DNA of 64,000 bases from Ulota crispa (taxonomy: Eukaryota > Streptophyta > Bryopsida > Orthotrichales > Orthotrichaceae). Made by a program: the position numbers and the translations under genes. The notes below the pieces were generated by a model that was not told the origin of the DNA, did not search any database, and saw nothing but the letters and a program-made list of their open reading frames with translations. Location of the stretch: the NCBI GenBank assembly GCA_963920765.1, contig OY987244.1:994501-1058500 (forward strand), given 5' to 3'. This document shows positions 47,785 through 61,844 of this stretch, in pieces. Position 1 is the stretch's first letter, and each line of letters opens with the position of its first letter.

Positions 47785-48214
47785 GAGCATCTCCACTCTT
47801 GCTAGCTACACTAGCAAATTTTGAGCCCTGGGTTGATTGCTCTCCTTACAGAGGTCCACCGGCAACTCACCAAATGTCAAATTCTTGCAAGCCTCGTCAA
47901 ACTCTTGCTCTTGAACTTCAAGCTCCCGTGTCTCTCTTACATATAACGTGCATGATTTCAAGTGTTTTTTTTAGAACTTTATCTACTTCCATAACAGGGT
48001 GTGGTCCAAAGTGAGCTATAAGAGACAACGTAAGAGGCTTCAGAGGTACCTGCTTTGAGAAAAAGTTCACAAACGAACCCACCAATAACACTTGACAAAC
48101 TTGTTGCCTGCGTAAGGGTGGACCTCACTCTCGTAACCAGGCCCTTGCACTTCCTCCGGGCACTCCAAGACTTGCTTGGCGCCTCTCCTGTTCAGAGCAA
48201 GGGTGGAGATGCTC
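47785..48214. mobile_element. PIF/Harbinger-like MITE upstream of IF-2
   Basis: TTA at 47782-47784 and 48215-48217 bounds 430 bp with 19-bp terminal repeats (GAGCATCTCCACTCTTGCT; one mismatch). Unlike the two foldback relatives, the interior is not palindromic. It is non-coding. Confidence 0.82.
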
Positions 48215-48217
48215 TTA

Positions 48218-48529
48218 GATGGTCGGGTTACGAGCCTCCTACCTCCTACCTTACAGAGCGGCTCTCCACTCCCGTGGCTTCGATGTCTTCTCGTTCCGCA
48301 GTCAGTGGTGGTGCTGCAGTTGCATCGCTTTTGGAGGCTCCCTGTCCGTCCTCTCGAGGCACTGACTGACCGATGCAGCAGAATCCGTGCTCCCTTTGCA
48401 TTTCAGCCTTGGCAGCGGGCCTGCCACCCCATGACTTGCTCCTCCAGTAAAGCTCAAGTCTAGTAGTGTCCTGCATTAGCTCAGCGCAGTCCCGAACTTA
48501 AGCTTCCTTGGCATGCCTTCGAACGAGCC
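48218..48529 (+). promoter_or_regulatory. Upstream region of IF-2
   Basis: About 310 bp of GC-rich, CpG-containing sequence lie between the MITE and the start codon. This is presumably promoter and 5' untranslated region. Small frames overlapping here have no domain and I treat them as chance. Confidence 0.45.
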
Positions 48530-50860
48530 ATGGCCAAGCCCTCCTCCTGGCGCCGCACCGCTGCGCTAGCCCGCGTCCTTGCCACTCCTCTTTGTGATCG
48601 CATTTCCCTCCGTCCTTTGTCGCAGTATCGCGGCTCCACCCGTCCTGCATCTTTATGCCCCGACGACCGTGACTCCGTAGGGCTAAATCCTAGTGACCCT
48701 GGCGCCCCTGCCCGTAATTCGCACTTTAGGGTTTTGGGGAGGTTTTCGGGTTTGTTGTTGAGTAATCGTTTGGCGTTGACGCCTCGCAATTGCTGTGGCG
48801 TTGGAGTTCTCCCAGATGTTGTAGGATTGGATCACGTTACCTGTACAGGGTCCGTTGCATCACGAGCTCGCGTTATTGGAGTTTGCGACGCGCCCTTGTT
48901 GCGAGGATTTAGGTCATCTGCCGTTGCATCTGCGAAGCCCAAAGTTGGTCCTTCGGGTTCCGTTTCCGGCCACAGGTACAAGGGCAAGAGGCCGCGTGAT
49001 AAGGGAGTGGAAGCGAAAGTCGCCATCCTTCCGGTTCAGCAAGAGAAGGAAGATGTAGTCGTGGACGTTTTCGATGGAATGTCGGTGGACGAACTTGCGG
49101 CTCGATTATCGCAGTCTGCGGAGGCGGTGAGAACTGCGTTGACGGGAATTGGAGAGCATGGGTCTTCGCAAGTTGTGACTGTGGATGCCGCCGAGTTGGT
49201 GGCGTGGGACTTGGGTTTTAGTGTGAAGAAAGTGCTGAAGCATGAAGGGAGTGCTGGTAGCCAGCTGCATCGATCACCTGTGGTTACAGTGATGGGGCAC
49301 GTGGATCACGGGAAGACAACTTTGCTGGATGCGCTTCGGCAAACATCGCTGGCCGCGCGGGAGGCTGGAGGCATAACGCAGCATTTGGGTGCATTTGTGG
49401 TGTCCATGCCGTCCGGCGCATCTCTCACGTTTCTCGATACTCCGGGTCACGCCGCTTTCAGTGCTATGCGAGCGCGCGGGACGGCCGTGACGGATATCGT
49501 GGTCTTAGTCGTGGCTGCCGATGATGGGGTTATGCCGCAGACTCTCGAGGCTATGTCTCTAGCGCAGGACGCGGGCGTCCCTGTCGTTGTGGCTATAACC
49601 AAATGTGATCGGGTTGAAGCGAATCCTGCCCGCGTTCGAAAGCAGCTAGCTGCGGAGGGTGTGGAACTCGAGGAAATTGGTGGCGATGTTCAAGTGGTGG
49701 AAGTCTCAGCAGTGGAAGAATCTGGACTGGAGAAATTGGAAGAGGCCTTGTTGCTTCAAGCGGAACTGATGGAGCTCAGGGCTTTCTCCTCCGATGAATT
49801 ACATGCTGTTGTCGTGGAAGCGCGTGTGGATCGAGGCCGAGGACCACTGGCGACGGTCGTGGTGCGTTCAGGAACCGTTGTGCCTGGTGCAGTTGTTGTA
49901 ATTGGGACGCAGTGGGGACGGATTCGCGTGCTCAAGGATATGCTAGGACGACCCGTGCCGTCAGCAGGTCCGTCTACGCCGGTGGAGATCGACGGCTTGC
50001 GGGGCCTTCCCGAAGCCGGGGATTACATCCAAATTGTAGCGACTGAGGAAAGAGCGAGAAAGCTAAGTGAGGTTCGGCGGACGAGAATGGAGGAGAAGCG
50101 GATGTGGCATTTGAAGCGACGAGTCGTTGCTGCGGCCGCGGCTGCCAGTGCCGACGATGGTGTGGAGGAGAGCGCGGTATTGGAGAAACGGGAGATGACA
50201 TTGATTGTGAAGGCCGATGTGCAGGGCACTGCGGAGGCCGTGAGCCAGGCACTCACTCTTCTCAGTTGTCCTCAGGTGGAGGTAAATATTGTGCATTCTG
50301 GCGTCGGCCCCATTTCTCAGTCGGATGTCGACCTTGCCGCGAGTTGTCGAGCCCTGATTGTTGCATTCAATGTGGGTTCCATGGGCGCCGCCCTTGCGAC
50401 GTCCGTTCGACTTGCCAAAGTCCAGGTTCTGAAGCACCGCGTCATCTACCATCTCTTAGAGGACGTTGGCTCTGTCATTGTGGGCATGGCCCCTGGCGTC
50501 AAAGAGGATCAAGTTGCTGGCTCGGCTGAGGTTCTCAGCGTGTTTGAGCTGAAGGGAAAAGGACGCACGGGCAAGGGCGCCACTAAAATTGCTGGATGCC
50601 GAGTGGTAGATGGTCGCCTCGAGAAGGCCGCCCGCATCCGGGTCTTGCGCAGTGGCGAGGTCTTATTTGAAGGTCTCATGCAGTCGCTGAAGCGAGAGCA
50701 ACAGGATGTAGACACCGTTGGCAAAGGCGTTGAGTGTGGCATGATCTTGGAAGAATGGGTTAATTTTCAGATCGGCGATGTGGTTCAGTGTATTACCGAC
50801 TTTCGCCGGATGCCCAAGTTTGTGTCGTCGCAGAATGGTGCCGCTCGCATTGAGTGCTGA
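48530..50860 (+). CDS. Mitochondrial-type translation initiation factor IF-2, single exon
   Basis: The product, 776 residues in one uninterrupted frame, is the GTPase that places initiator tRNA on the organellar small ribosomal subunit. The first 40 residues are Arg-rich with almost no acids, as in a mitochondrial presequence. An IF2_N-like helix region follows (VFDGMSVDELAARL, about 179). Next come the G domain with GHVDHGKT (256-263), DTPGHAAF (303-310) and TKCD (357-360, the NKxD position), domain II, and the C-terminal domains with VKADVQGTAEA and FNVGS. It is shorter than plastid IF-2, which has a long N-terminal extension, so mitochondrion is favoured. ATG has a good context (GCCATGGCC). 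The lack of introns contrasts with MnmG and the OYE-like gene. Confidence 0.93.
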   Translation: MAKPSSWRRTAALARVLATPLCDRISLRPLSQYRGSTRPASLCPDDRDSVGLNPSDPGAPARNSHFRVLGRFSGLLLSNRLALTPRNCCGVGVLPDVVGLDHVTCTGSVASRARVIGVCDAPLLRGFRSSAVASAKPKVGPSGSVSGHRYKGKRPRDKGVEAKVAILPVQQEKEDVVVDVFDGMSVDELAARLSQSAEAVRTALTGIGEHGSSQVVTVDAAELVAWDLGFSVKKVLKHEGSAGSQLHRSPVVTVMGHVDHGKTTLLDALRQTSLAAREAGGITQHLGAFVVSMPSGASLTFLDTPGHAAFSAMRARGTAVTDIVVLVVAADDGVMPQTLEAMSLAQDAGVPVVVAITKCDRVEANPARVRKQLAAEGVELEEIGGDVQVVEVSAVEESGLEKLEEALLLQAELMELRAFSSDELHAVVVEARVDRGRGPLATVVVRSGTVVPGAVVVIGTQWGRIRVLKDMLGRPVPSAGPSTPVEIDGLRGLPEAGDYIQIVATEERARKLSEVRRTRMEEKRMWHLKRRVVAAAAAASADDGVEESAVLEKREMTLIVKADVQGTAEAVSQALTLLSCPQVEVNIVHSGVGPISQSDVDLAASCRALIVAFNVGSMGAALATSVRLAKVQVLKHRVIYHLLEDVGSVIVGMAPGVKEDQVAGSAEVLSVFELKGKGRTGKGATKIAGCRVVDGRLEKAARIRVLRSGEVLFEGLMQSLKREQQDVDTVGKGVECGMILEEWVNFQIGDVVQCITDFRRMPKFVSSQNGAARIEC

Positions 50861-51754
50861 TTTTGTTTGTCTTTGTGCCTGTAGGACATTCTTCTAACTT
50901 CCCTGATTCTTGATGATATCCCTCGTTCCGTCCTGCTAATTCCGATCGTGCCGTATGGGACTAGGTTTAGGTTTCGGTGTTTATCTGCTAAGGTTGGCTC
51001 CTCGTGAGCCCATATCTGACAGGGGAACAACCTTGTTGAAAATAGAAAAAATCGAGACTGGGCTGGAACTATTATTTACAGGAGGCTGCAACTTCAGCAC
51101 CTTCTCAAATTTTGCACTGGATGTTCCGGGTATCTCTTGGGGCTTGCGACGAGTGTGGCAAGTGTGCTATACAAATTGTAGTATAATGCCGATGGGGAGG
51201 TTCATCCCCTTATATTGTAACCATGTTCAACATTACGGGCCAAAGTATCTATGTTGGGTGAAAATTTCCAGCTCGGTACCGTCAGCTGGAGTATTTTTTG
51301 TTTCCTCACTGCAAGGAGCTTCACCCAACAAGCCAAGCTCAACTTGCGATGAACCTTGTTGATAGTAACCAGTCTGCCCCTAAGCATTCTTTCTGCTTCA
51401 TGTGTTGTGTGTTTGTGACGGGTGCTCCGTATCTTCATGAGTTGTTCCTGCTGTCAAACGTGGATTGCCGATTTTTGTGAATGTACAGTATTAACTTGTT
51501 CGAGATTTGGGATCGGACGTTGTGTGCAGTGTTTGTTTGGGAGAGTGCCTTGCAAATGATGGTATACACTTGATCTCTGAGAAATCAGGTAAGTTGCAAT
51601 GACGAAGCTTTTGGTAGCTGATGCAATTGCACTCCCAAATCAACACGAAGTGTTGTCACGTCCCGGTCACTTTCGTTCGTTTCAGCCGCAGGTTTAAGTT
51701 ATTATGCACCCTTGTTACTCTCCAGATGTAGCAATTTTTCCCTTTCATGCATGG
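50861..51754 (+). other. Downstream region of IF-2
   Basis: The first several hundred bases remain GC-rich and probably contain the 3' untranslated region. Short frames here have no recognisable domain. The sequence becomes AT-rich at the TTAA element starting at 51759. Confidence 0.4.
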
Positions 51755-51758
51755 TTAA

Positions 51759-52733
51759 CCCCTGAAGGCCCGAGGGGACCAAAACTGTCCCTCCTTGTTT
51801 GTAATTTGGGGTCCCTATATTTTCTTAATTACAATGGTTTTTATTTTTTTAAACTTATGGTTGAAGTCTTGTTTTAGTATCAAATGTCTGATTTTGAAAA
51901 TGACTAATTACAATTTTTATATTCAAGATTTTCCCTTTGTGCAAGGGTGTCCATTGCAAATCTTCACTTTCTAGTGTTCAGAGCTCTTGGAAATGAGCCT
52001 AAAGTACACTAGAACTTGGAGAAACAATCTCATTAGAAACTTAATTAAAAAAAGTTGTAGAGTAGATTTTAAGAAGCCCTAAATTGATTAGGGTTACACT
52101 TGTAGGGTTAAGCTTGTTGTACTTTACATACTCATATTTTGTTGGTATCCTCAATTTTAAATTTGAGATGTGAAAAGAGGATTGAAAGATTTCAAATCAC
52201 TTTCACAGTTTTAATAAGGTAGGAGCACCCATAAGCGTTACTGTTCTCATAATTGTCACTTCTGAAATCTTGGAAAATTTGTGGAAGTGAATAGATGTAA
52301 TGACAAGAATATACAACATGTGAACATGAATTTTTAAAAGTGGTTATGGGTGCAATGGTAGTTTGCTCTTAAAAAATTCATAACTTATTCTCACAGTATC
52401 CAAATAATGCATTTGAAATTGTAAACTCATTTTTTCTGTTCCTAATAGGATCCTATAAATTGCTAGTTGTTTATTAATAGTCATCATGTTCAAAACCCTT
52501 AGTTTGACATTTATGGGTGCTCCTACCTTACTCCTTGATCAAATGTTATAATCTTTCAATTCAAAAGTGATATTGTTGTGTTTCTTTTTTCCTATGTGAT
52601 CTCTAACATATCTAATTTGAATTTGTACGGTTACAATTTTAAAAAATTTGATGCAACTTATCAAAATGTTGACATTCTGTTCATCCAGGAACAGATTCTG
52701 AGATATTCGAGACAGTGCATGGGTCTTGAGGGG
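51759..52733. mobile_element. TTAA-flanked MITE
   Basis: TTAA at 51755-51758 and 52734-52737 bounds 975 bp that begin CCCCTGAAGGCCCGAGGGG and end GGGTCTTGAGGGG. There is no transposase frame. A direct repeat of GGTAGGAGCACCCATAA type and its complement occur inside (52219 and 52513). Confidence 0.72.
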
Positions 52734-52737
52734 TTAA

Positions 52738-53850
52738 GATCTACGGGACTTGTTTGCGTGCGCTCAATTTGAGCTGCATACGGAAGTTTACCTACTCTCT
52801 AAAATGACGATATTTCAACTTCCTCTTTGTACTCGCTCTTGTTACAGGTCATTGTAATTCCCATCTTGGGATGTGCAGTTTTGAACTAATAAAGAATTAG
52901 ATTAGGATTGCTAGAGTATACTGTGACCCTCTTTAATGATGGAATAAATGATACAGTGAAGGGTTGAAGTGACTATAGTGATTTGGTGGAGGTTCCATAC
53001 AGGATGGTATGTTTTCATAAACGTTTTCTGAGATACAGGCTCATATGGGTGTCTTCAATATACTGGTGGTGAACATATTGGTGTAGAACAGCTAGACAGG
53101 CATCTCCTATTCCGACTTCCAAAATTGTGATTGAAAGTTGGTTACAAGTGTGCCTATTGCGATTCAACGACGTTCGTGAACATCTATTGCAAGCCTTGAA
53201 TCACATGTTCGTAATGCCTTGCAAAGGAAAAGGTACGATATAATATTGTACTGTCACTCAGTTTTTACGACCTGCACTTGCAAGTTCATTGGGACAAGGT
53301 AGAAATATTTGTTAAGTTAGTCGGCTCTAAAAGAGTTCGGTCATTTTGAGCCGCCCATAAATGGACATGAGGTGGTTCTTAAATCGTACTCTTATATTTA
53401 TTGAATGCATGAAAAAAATTTGTTTTTAATTGCAAGAGTCAATCATTCCCCTTGCTTTGCTAAATCTCTTCACAACGTACAAGTGAATGGTTCTTAGAAG
53501 GTTTAGAGTCATAAATAGGGACTTATGACACATGTCCTTTGAAAATTCATAAGTAATTCAAAATGCTTCAAAAAAATATGAATCTACTTGTGTTACATTC
53601 CACATCTATTTCTCTTCGTTTGAAAAATGAACTAAAAATCCTCCCATTCATGGAAATTCATGAAAAAGGGGAATGAGCCTTTAGATGGTTGGTTTTCAAG
53701 TTGACTACCTTATCATGACTATTCCAACTGCGTTATGGTTGTGCTTCTTTGCAATAGTGTTCCTAGAGATATATGAGCTTTACCAACTAACATCTATCTC
53801 TTTGCATATTCAACTAATTTTCATGTGCCTATCTGAACATTGCCTGTTTT
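52738..53850. other. Intergenic DNA, no gene seen
   Basis: Moderately AT-rich and without recognisable coding sequence or element ends, lying between two TTAA-bounded elements. Confidence 0.45.
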
Positions 53851-53854
53851 TTAA

Positions 53855-54723
53855 CCCCTAAAGGACCACTTGTCCCAACGGGGGACAAATGGGATTTTGG
53901 GTAGGGTTATGTTACTACAATTTATGACCAAATTGTATAATTTTTTCTCCAATGGTAGAGTTTTGCAAGAGTTACTTGGGAGAACAATTTTTACTAAATT
54001 TTGATTTACGGTTCAAAAGTTATAAGGATAAACATGTGAATTTTAGTTGGAGGGGCAACTTGGGCATGCCATGTTTTGTTGACTTCTCCCAAGGGGAACC
54101 AATGAAGGGATGCCCTTCAATGGAATCTATCCAAAGCAATAGTGTACTAAATAAATACATTGATAAATACCTTAACGTTTGAATTGCAATAGCTACTAGA
54201 GGTTTAGTTTTTTTTCCAATTTTCTTTCTTGAGATTGTCAATGAAGCTAAACTCTTCCAATTTGCCACTTGGATATTTTTAGAAAACTTGGTTGGCAAAA
54301 AACCTCAATGTAGTGTGAATTTCAAGCACATGTTTGCTATGTAGGGCCTTGGAGGGTGTGTTCCATGTCTTGGTTGATCTTGTAAACTTGGAGAGATATG
54401 CCTAACATGATTTAGAGCATGTTAGACAAATCTCTTCAGCACCTATAGTGCAAAAATTGTTCACTACATGTGGTTAAAGGCACTTAAAATTTTTGGGCAG
54501 GGGTAAAAAAACTTTATGTACTACCTTTAGATGATCATATCTCTCTCAATCCGTACGGTCAAACTTCACAAAAATTTCATGGTATGTTCTTGAATGATTC
54601 TACTACAAGATCCTAAGGTTAGATTTGACTTTTTTTTGAAAAAGATTTTTTTTGGGATCAAATCACTAAAAATGACAATTTTGAGTATTTTTTGAGAAAA
54701 AAATGTGCTGGGTCCTTTAGGGG
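53855..54723. mobile_element. TTAA-flanked MITE, family I, perfect 13-bp ends
   Basis: CCCCTAAAGGACC at the left and its exact complement at the right are bounded by TTAA (53851-53854, 54724-54727); 869 bp. As at 12548, a subterminal palindrome (TTGTCCC/GGGACAA) follows the left end. The longest internal frame, 76 codons, is not conserved in the other copy. Confidence 0.82.
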
Positions 54724-54727
54724 TTAA

Positions 54728-55220
54728 TGATACATTGTTTTAAAACATTGACTGCTTTTTATCCGATAGTTTCGAAGTTCATCCCAGGCTGTTTGGTGTA
54801 TTCACCGGCGAACAATACACTATCATAATTGCATGTTCTACCCGAGTGTTCGTTTGTAATACAGTTACATATAATATTGAAATATTTAGAATGAATGTGT
54901 TTACAAAGTGGAGGTACTGAAATAGTTTCTTATCAGTAAGCTAGTGACAATTTCGAAGAACAGTTTTTTTAGTATCATCGTTGCCTTACTGATGTGACTG
55001 AACCATGTTTTTTTGTAAAGGGTAGCTCCCTTGTCACCTCCATCATCTACAATGGGAGAAAATACGTTACTTTGTTGACCTGTATTGTCTACATTTATGA
55101 TTTCTTCATGTGAAACCACTAGTCACAAATAAAGCTTATCAAAATATCATTGTGATAACTAACATGGATAGCATTTTATTAAATTTGAATTTCAGCATAT
55201 GAATGAGCATTTTTAGCAAC
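54728..55220. other. Intergenic DNA, no gene seen
   Basis: About 490 bp of AT-rich sequence between two TTAA elements. I see no coding sequence or repeat. Confidence 0.4.
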
Positions 55221-55224
55221 TTAA

Positions 55225-55472
55225 CCCTTAAATGTCTGAGCGTGCAGTTTTGGCTCATACAATATGAGGTATTTTTTATGTATTTGAGATGAATTCACAT
55301 CTTTACTACATTCGAGATCAACAAAGAAGTTGGAATATAAATCAATGTAGTTCTAGTGAGCTATTTGAGATTCTAAATTAGAATTTCTTGATAGTATTAA
55401 ATGTTAGTTATATGGCCAACATATCTACTATGCCCATGGGATGTTTAACTATGCCCACTCTACATTTAAGGG
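55225..55472. mobile_element. Short TTAA-flanked MITE, perfect 11-bp ends
   Basis: CCCTTAAATGT and its exact complement bound 248 bp, with TTAA at 55221-55224 and 55473-55476. There is no frame. Confidence 0.78.
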
Positions 55473-55476
55473 TTAA

Positions 55477-56028
55477 GTCATTTAAATGCAGCATATAGAA
55501 ATGCCCATATGAAAAATTGGAATATCTTAAGCTTGTTAATCTTCTGCACTAAAAGAGATGAACATGACTACCAGCAACTGTTAGGATTGTCAATTGTTTG
55601 TTTTACCTTAAATGAAACCCATCATGTGATAACACATTAGCTTGGATTAGTGTTGTCATAAGTTTTATATAGAGATGTGAAGTGAACATGATTGTTCATG
55701 TATAATTTGCAGACTTCCATCTCAATTCTGTGTGTGCCAAAACGTAAAATACGCCACAACCAAGTCTCCTACCTTCCTACATACTCAGCTTGTGATTGCA
55801 TTAGATATGTACAAACATTAGACATAGAAATGCTAACATGACGATTGGTGCTCAAAAGAACGGCTAAATTTAGCAAAAAACTTTACCAAATAATTGCCAT
55901 TACTATAACAAGCTGCAAGTGTTGCAGTACAAAGTTTGAGAATTTAGCACATTTTCGCAGCATTTTCAGCTGGCGGAGCGAACTACAAGTATCACAATTA
56001 GGAGTACTAAGAGGACGTGGAGCATGCG
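55477..56028. other. 3' side of the OYE-like gene, no other gene
   Basis: The right part is probably the 3' untranslated region of the minus-strand gene that ends at 56029. Nothing else is recognisable. Confidence 0.4.
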
Positions 56029-59109
<3,081 letters not shown>

Positions 59110-59144
59110 GGCTTCAATCGAAATCTATCCGTCTGCAAATCTCT

Positions 59145-59850
59145 TCTGCACGCAAATCCAACAAGTCAACACACAAAATAAATCCATCCTACTCCCGACC
59201 TTGAGTACAATTGACCCGAACTCATCGATCGCATTAGAGCAAACTCGCCCCGTAGCAGTTTACTTGAAACCCAAATATATCACATCAATTTAAAAACTCT
59301 AAATTCGAGAGAAAAGCTGCTCTAGGATCCTCCTCGATCGGACGTCAGCCTCGTCTGAGTGAACATCGTGAACACTAGGATTTCCCTCGTAAAGGCATAG
59401 CCAGCGACGTTATGTCTTGCAAACCCATCTAGAAGCAAATCAAGCACTTATATTTCTTACAAATTTCTACACGCGCGCTAGCTAGCTAGCTTTCCTGAGC
59501 GCAAACTGATCGAAGCGTGTCATGATATAGAAAAATCGCACTATAGAATCTAAATCCGTTCAGTTGCACGGCAAATAAAAGCCTCGTAGCTTGCTAGTAG
59601 CTGAAATAGAAGTGTTCAAGCAACAAGGCGCAAGTGCATTGCGAGACTGTTCGGAAAAAGCTGCAAATCGCTGAGTATCGTGAGAAAGGGATCGATGGAC
59701 GTACCTGTCAACGCGATTCAGAAAGCCCAGGTGGTGTGGAAGAATCGAATTGAACTGGTGTCACAAACGGGGGGATGCAAGCCAAGTTTATAGAAAGGCG
59801 ATGAATGGCGCGAGGGGAAGAACAGTAGAAACGGAAGCAGAAGCAGAAAC
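59145..59850 (-). promoter_or_regulatory. Possible 5' UTR intron and promoter of the OYE-like gene
   Basis: On the minus strand GACAG/GTACGT at 59705 is a strong donor, and TTTGCGTGCAG/AAGAG at 59145 a plausible acceptor, 36 bases before the ATG. An untranslated first exon upstream of 59705 would explain the GC-rich block up to about 60110. No TATA box is certain, and the open frames in this block have no domain. Confidence 0.3.
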
Positions 59851-60217
59851 TGATCGAAGGGGTTGGAGAATCTCCGAGAAAGCATCGAAGCCGGAGCCGA
59901 ATATCATACGAAGAGACTTGATTCCCATCAACCACCAGACGAAGATGGCTGTGCAGGAGAACCAGCAGTGGAAGTCCCGTGGGCGCTATTTCGGGCTTGG
60001 AAGGCTCCATCCCAACGATCCCATTGGTCCCTTCGCCTATGGGTCGAATATTCTGCACCCTGTCTCCTCCCAGGCCCCGCCTCTCGTCTGCATTCCAGGC
60101 GGGCTGCACCTTTCCAGGAAACTTTGAAACCCCGTTGATAGCATAGATTTTATTGTTGTAAGGTTTTTTTTTTCAGAAAAGTTGTGCGCTGAAGTTGGCT
60201 TCACCAGTCAAATTTAA

Positions 60218-60564
60218 CCCTTCAAGGACGGATGGATCACCGTGGCTTGTCCTGCCTGTAGCATTTTATAGTGTTTTGCACATGGGCACCAGTAGTATTG
60301 CTTCAAAAAGTTGGAAAAGTCAACATTGCATGGTGCCCTCATGAAAATTGTAAGAAGGGCAGCTCGAGAGCTAACACCATGTATCACAACTTGGGTTACA
60401 AAATAAAATGAATGTATCCCAAGAGTTAATTTTTTGCCTTCCATGATGCACTACGCTTTTATGATCACTTTTGAAAAAAATCAAATCAAAATCAGTTTTT
60501 TCTGAGATATAGAGTTTTTTTTTGGAGGCAACAGACGTTTTTCATCCGTGCCAACATTTAGGGG
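60218..60564. mobile_element. TTAA-flanked MITE, family B, nested
   Basis: It starts CCCTTCAAGGACGGATGG and ends AACATTTAGGGG, with TTAA on both sides. The uninterrupted family A copy has TCAA at this point (about 8277-8280), so the insertion duplicated four bases. Confidence 0.82.
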
Positions 60565-60630
60565 TTAATTTCCTTTATATCTTGTTTTGATTGTTTTTGG
60601 TGAAAGGTTAACGACAAGCATACATTTTCT

Positions 60631-60714
60631 ATCATGAATAGTGTCATGAATAGTATCATGAATAGTATCATGAATAGTGTCATGAATAGTATCATGAATA
60701 GTGTCATGAATAGT
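60631..60714. repeat. 12-bp tandem repeat, 7 units
   Basis: Seven units of (A/G)TCATGAATAGT follow one another without indels. The other family A copy has about two units at 8352, so the array expanded after the copies separated. The open frame across it (IHDT repeats on the minus strand) is a by-product. Confidence 0.95.
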
Positions 60715-61067
60715 GTCAATGCCTATGAGAAGTTGCCACGTTGAAAAGATGGGCATCAAGTTGAGCAAAAGGTGAAGATTTCCCTTGAGGCATTGAGGGC
60801 CTTTTTATTGAAATTTTGACATCTAACAAATCTAAAAGTGCTTTTGGACTAATTTCACTTGGAATGCCTTTGTTCTAAAAATTAGAATGCATTCACAATT
60901 AAATTTTCTTTCATTCATCATGAGTTTTGGTCAATAATTGAAACTAAAAAATTCTTTGTATAAGATAGTTGCACTTTGACAAATGTGTTGTAGGCTCATT
61001 TGCAAAACTGTGGTCATGGATTTGGAAGGTGGGCCATTAGTTTTGATGTAACAACAGTAAATTCACT

Positions 61068-61242
61068 AGTAAAAAAATAGGGGATACACAACTACACATG
61101 ACTAGTTTACAACAACTACACAACAACTGCACAACTACAAAATGAATTTATTTTGTAATCATCCAATTGTTGTGCAGTTGATGTATAGTTCTTGTGTAAT
61201 TGTTGTGGACTAGTTATGTGCAGTTGTTTATCCCTGTTTGTC
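61068..61242. mobile_element. Foldback insert in family A copy
   Basis: Arms rich in ACAACTACACA-type motifs (61085-61135) are followed by an inverted counterpart to about 61235. The corresponding site in the copy near 8740 lacks it. Boundaries are approximate. Confidence 0.55.
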
Positions 61243-61844
61243 TTCTAATGAATTTGTATTATAAGTTTTGGGCAGTTCCAAAAAAAGCAAAAAATTCTAT
61301 ACTCATCATCATTCAATCACAAATATTTTAAAATCTACGTGGCCATTTTCAATTTTTTTTAGTAGCATCGTTTAGAAACCTTGAAATTCAAGATTTAACG
61401 ATTACAATTTTATTTTGATGTTTAATGATGGTCTTACAAAGACAATTTAAAAACTTCAAAATTGTCTTCCAAAACCGGGATTAACACTCTTGGGTATTTA
61501 GGGGTTAATGTGGCCTACTCCTCCTTTGAAGTTTGGTGGCTCTATTTAGCACATCATTCCAGGGTTTCTTTTTTTTGTTTTTTTTGTTGGTAGACCGACC
61601 GGCACTAGCAATATAAGCAGGAAACGATAAAATGGACAGAATTGGATAGAATCAGTGACAAGCGCACATTTGTCCATAAATTGTACTAATATTATGAAAC
61701 TTCATCCAAATTTTGACGGATTTGATGTTTGCCTAGGGAAGGAATTGGCAATTTCATCCACTTTTTCATCAATTTTTTGTTGTACTACAATCGTTAGTAA
61801 AGAATTGAGGTAAGGTTTTTGCTAATTTTTGCCATAAAAAAAGA

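Larger units (their letters stand above)
60117..61504. mobile_element. TTAA-flanked MITE, family A, left-truncated and interrupted
   Basis: This aligns to 8205-9041 and ends GGGTATTTAGGGG then TTAA (61505-61508). About 60 bp of the left end, including its terminus, are missing. It is interrupted by the family B element 60218-60564 and by a foldback at 61068-61242, and contains an expanded 12-bp repeat at 60631. Confidence 0.7.

Noticed and set aside
49974-50452. Overlapping minus-strand frames of 77-129 codons
   Set aside because: These are shadows of the GC-rich IF-2 coding frame on the other strand.
59708-60127. Overlapping frames of 125-133 codons on both strands
   Set aside because: They lie in the GC-rich upstream block of the OYE-like gene. 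No domain is visible, and a 5' UTR exon explains the composition better.
60565-60768. Frame with repeated IHDT peptide
   Set aside because: It is produced by the 12-bp tandem repeat. The repeat expanded recently and no upstream coding sequence exists.
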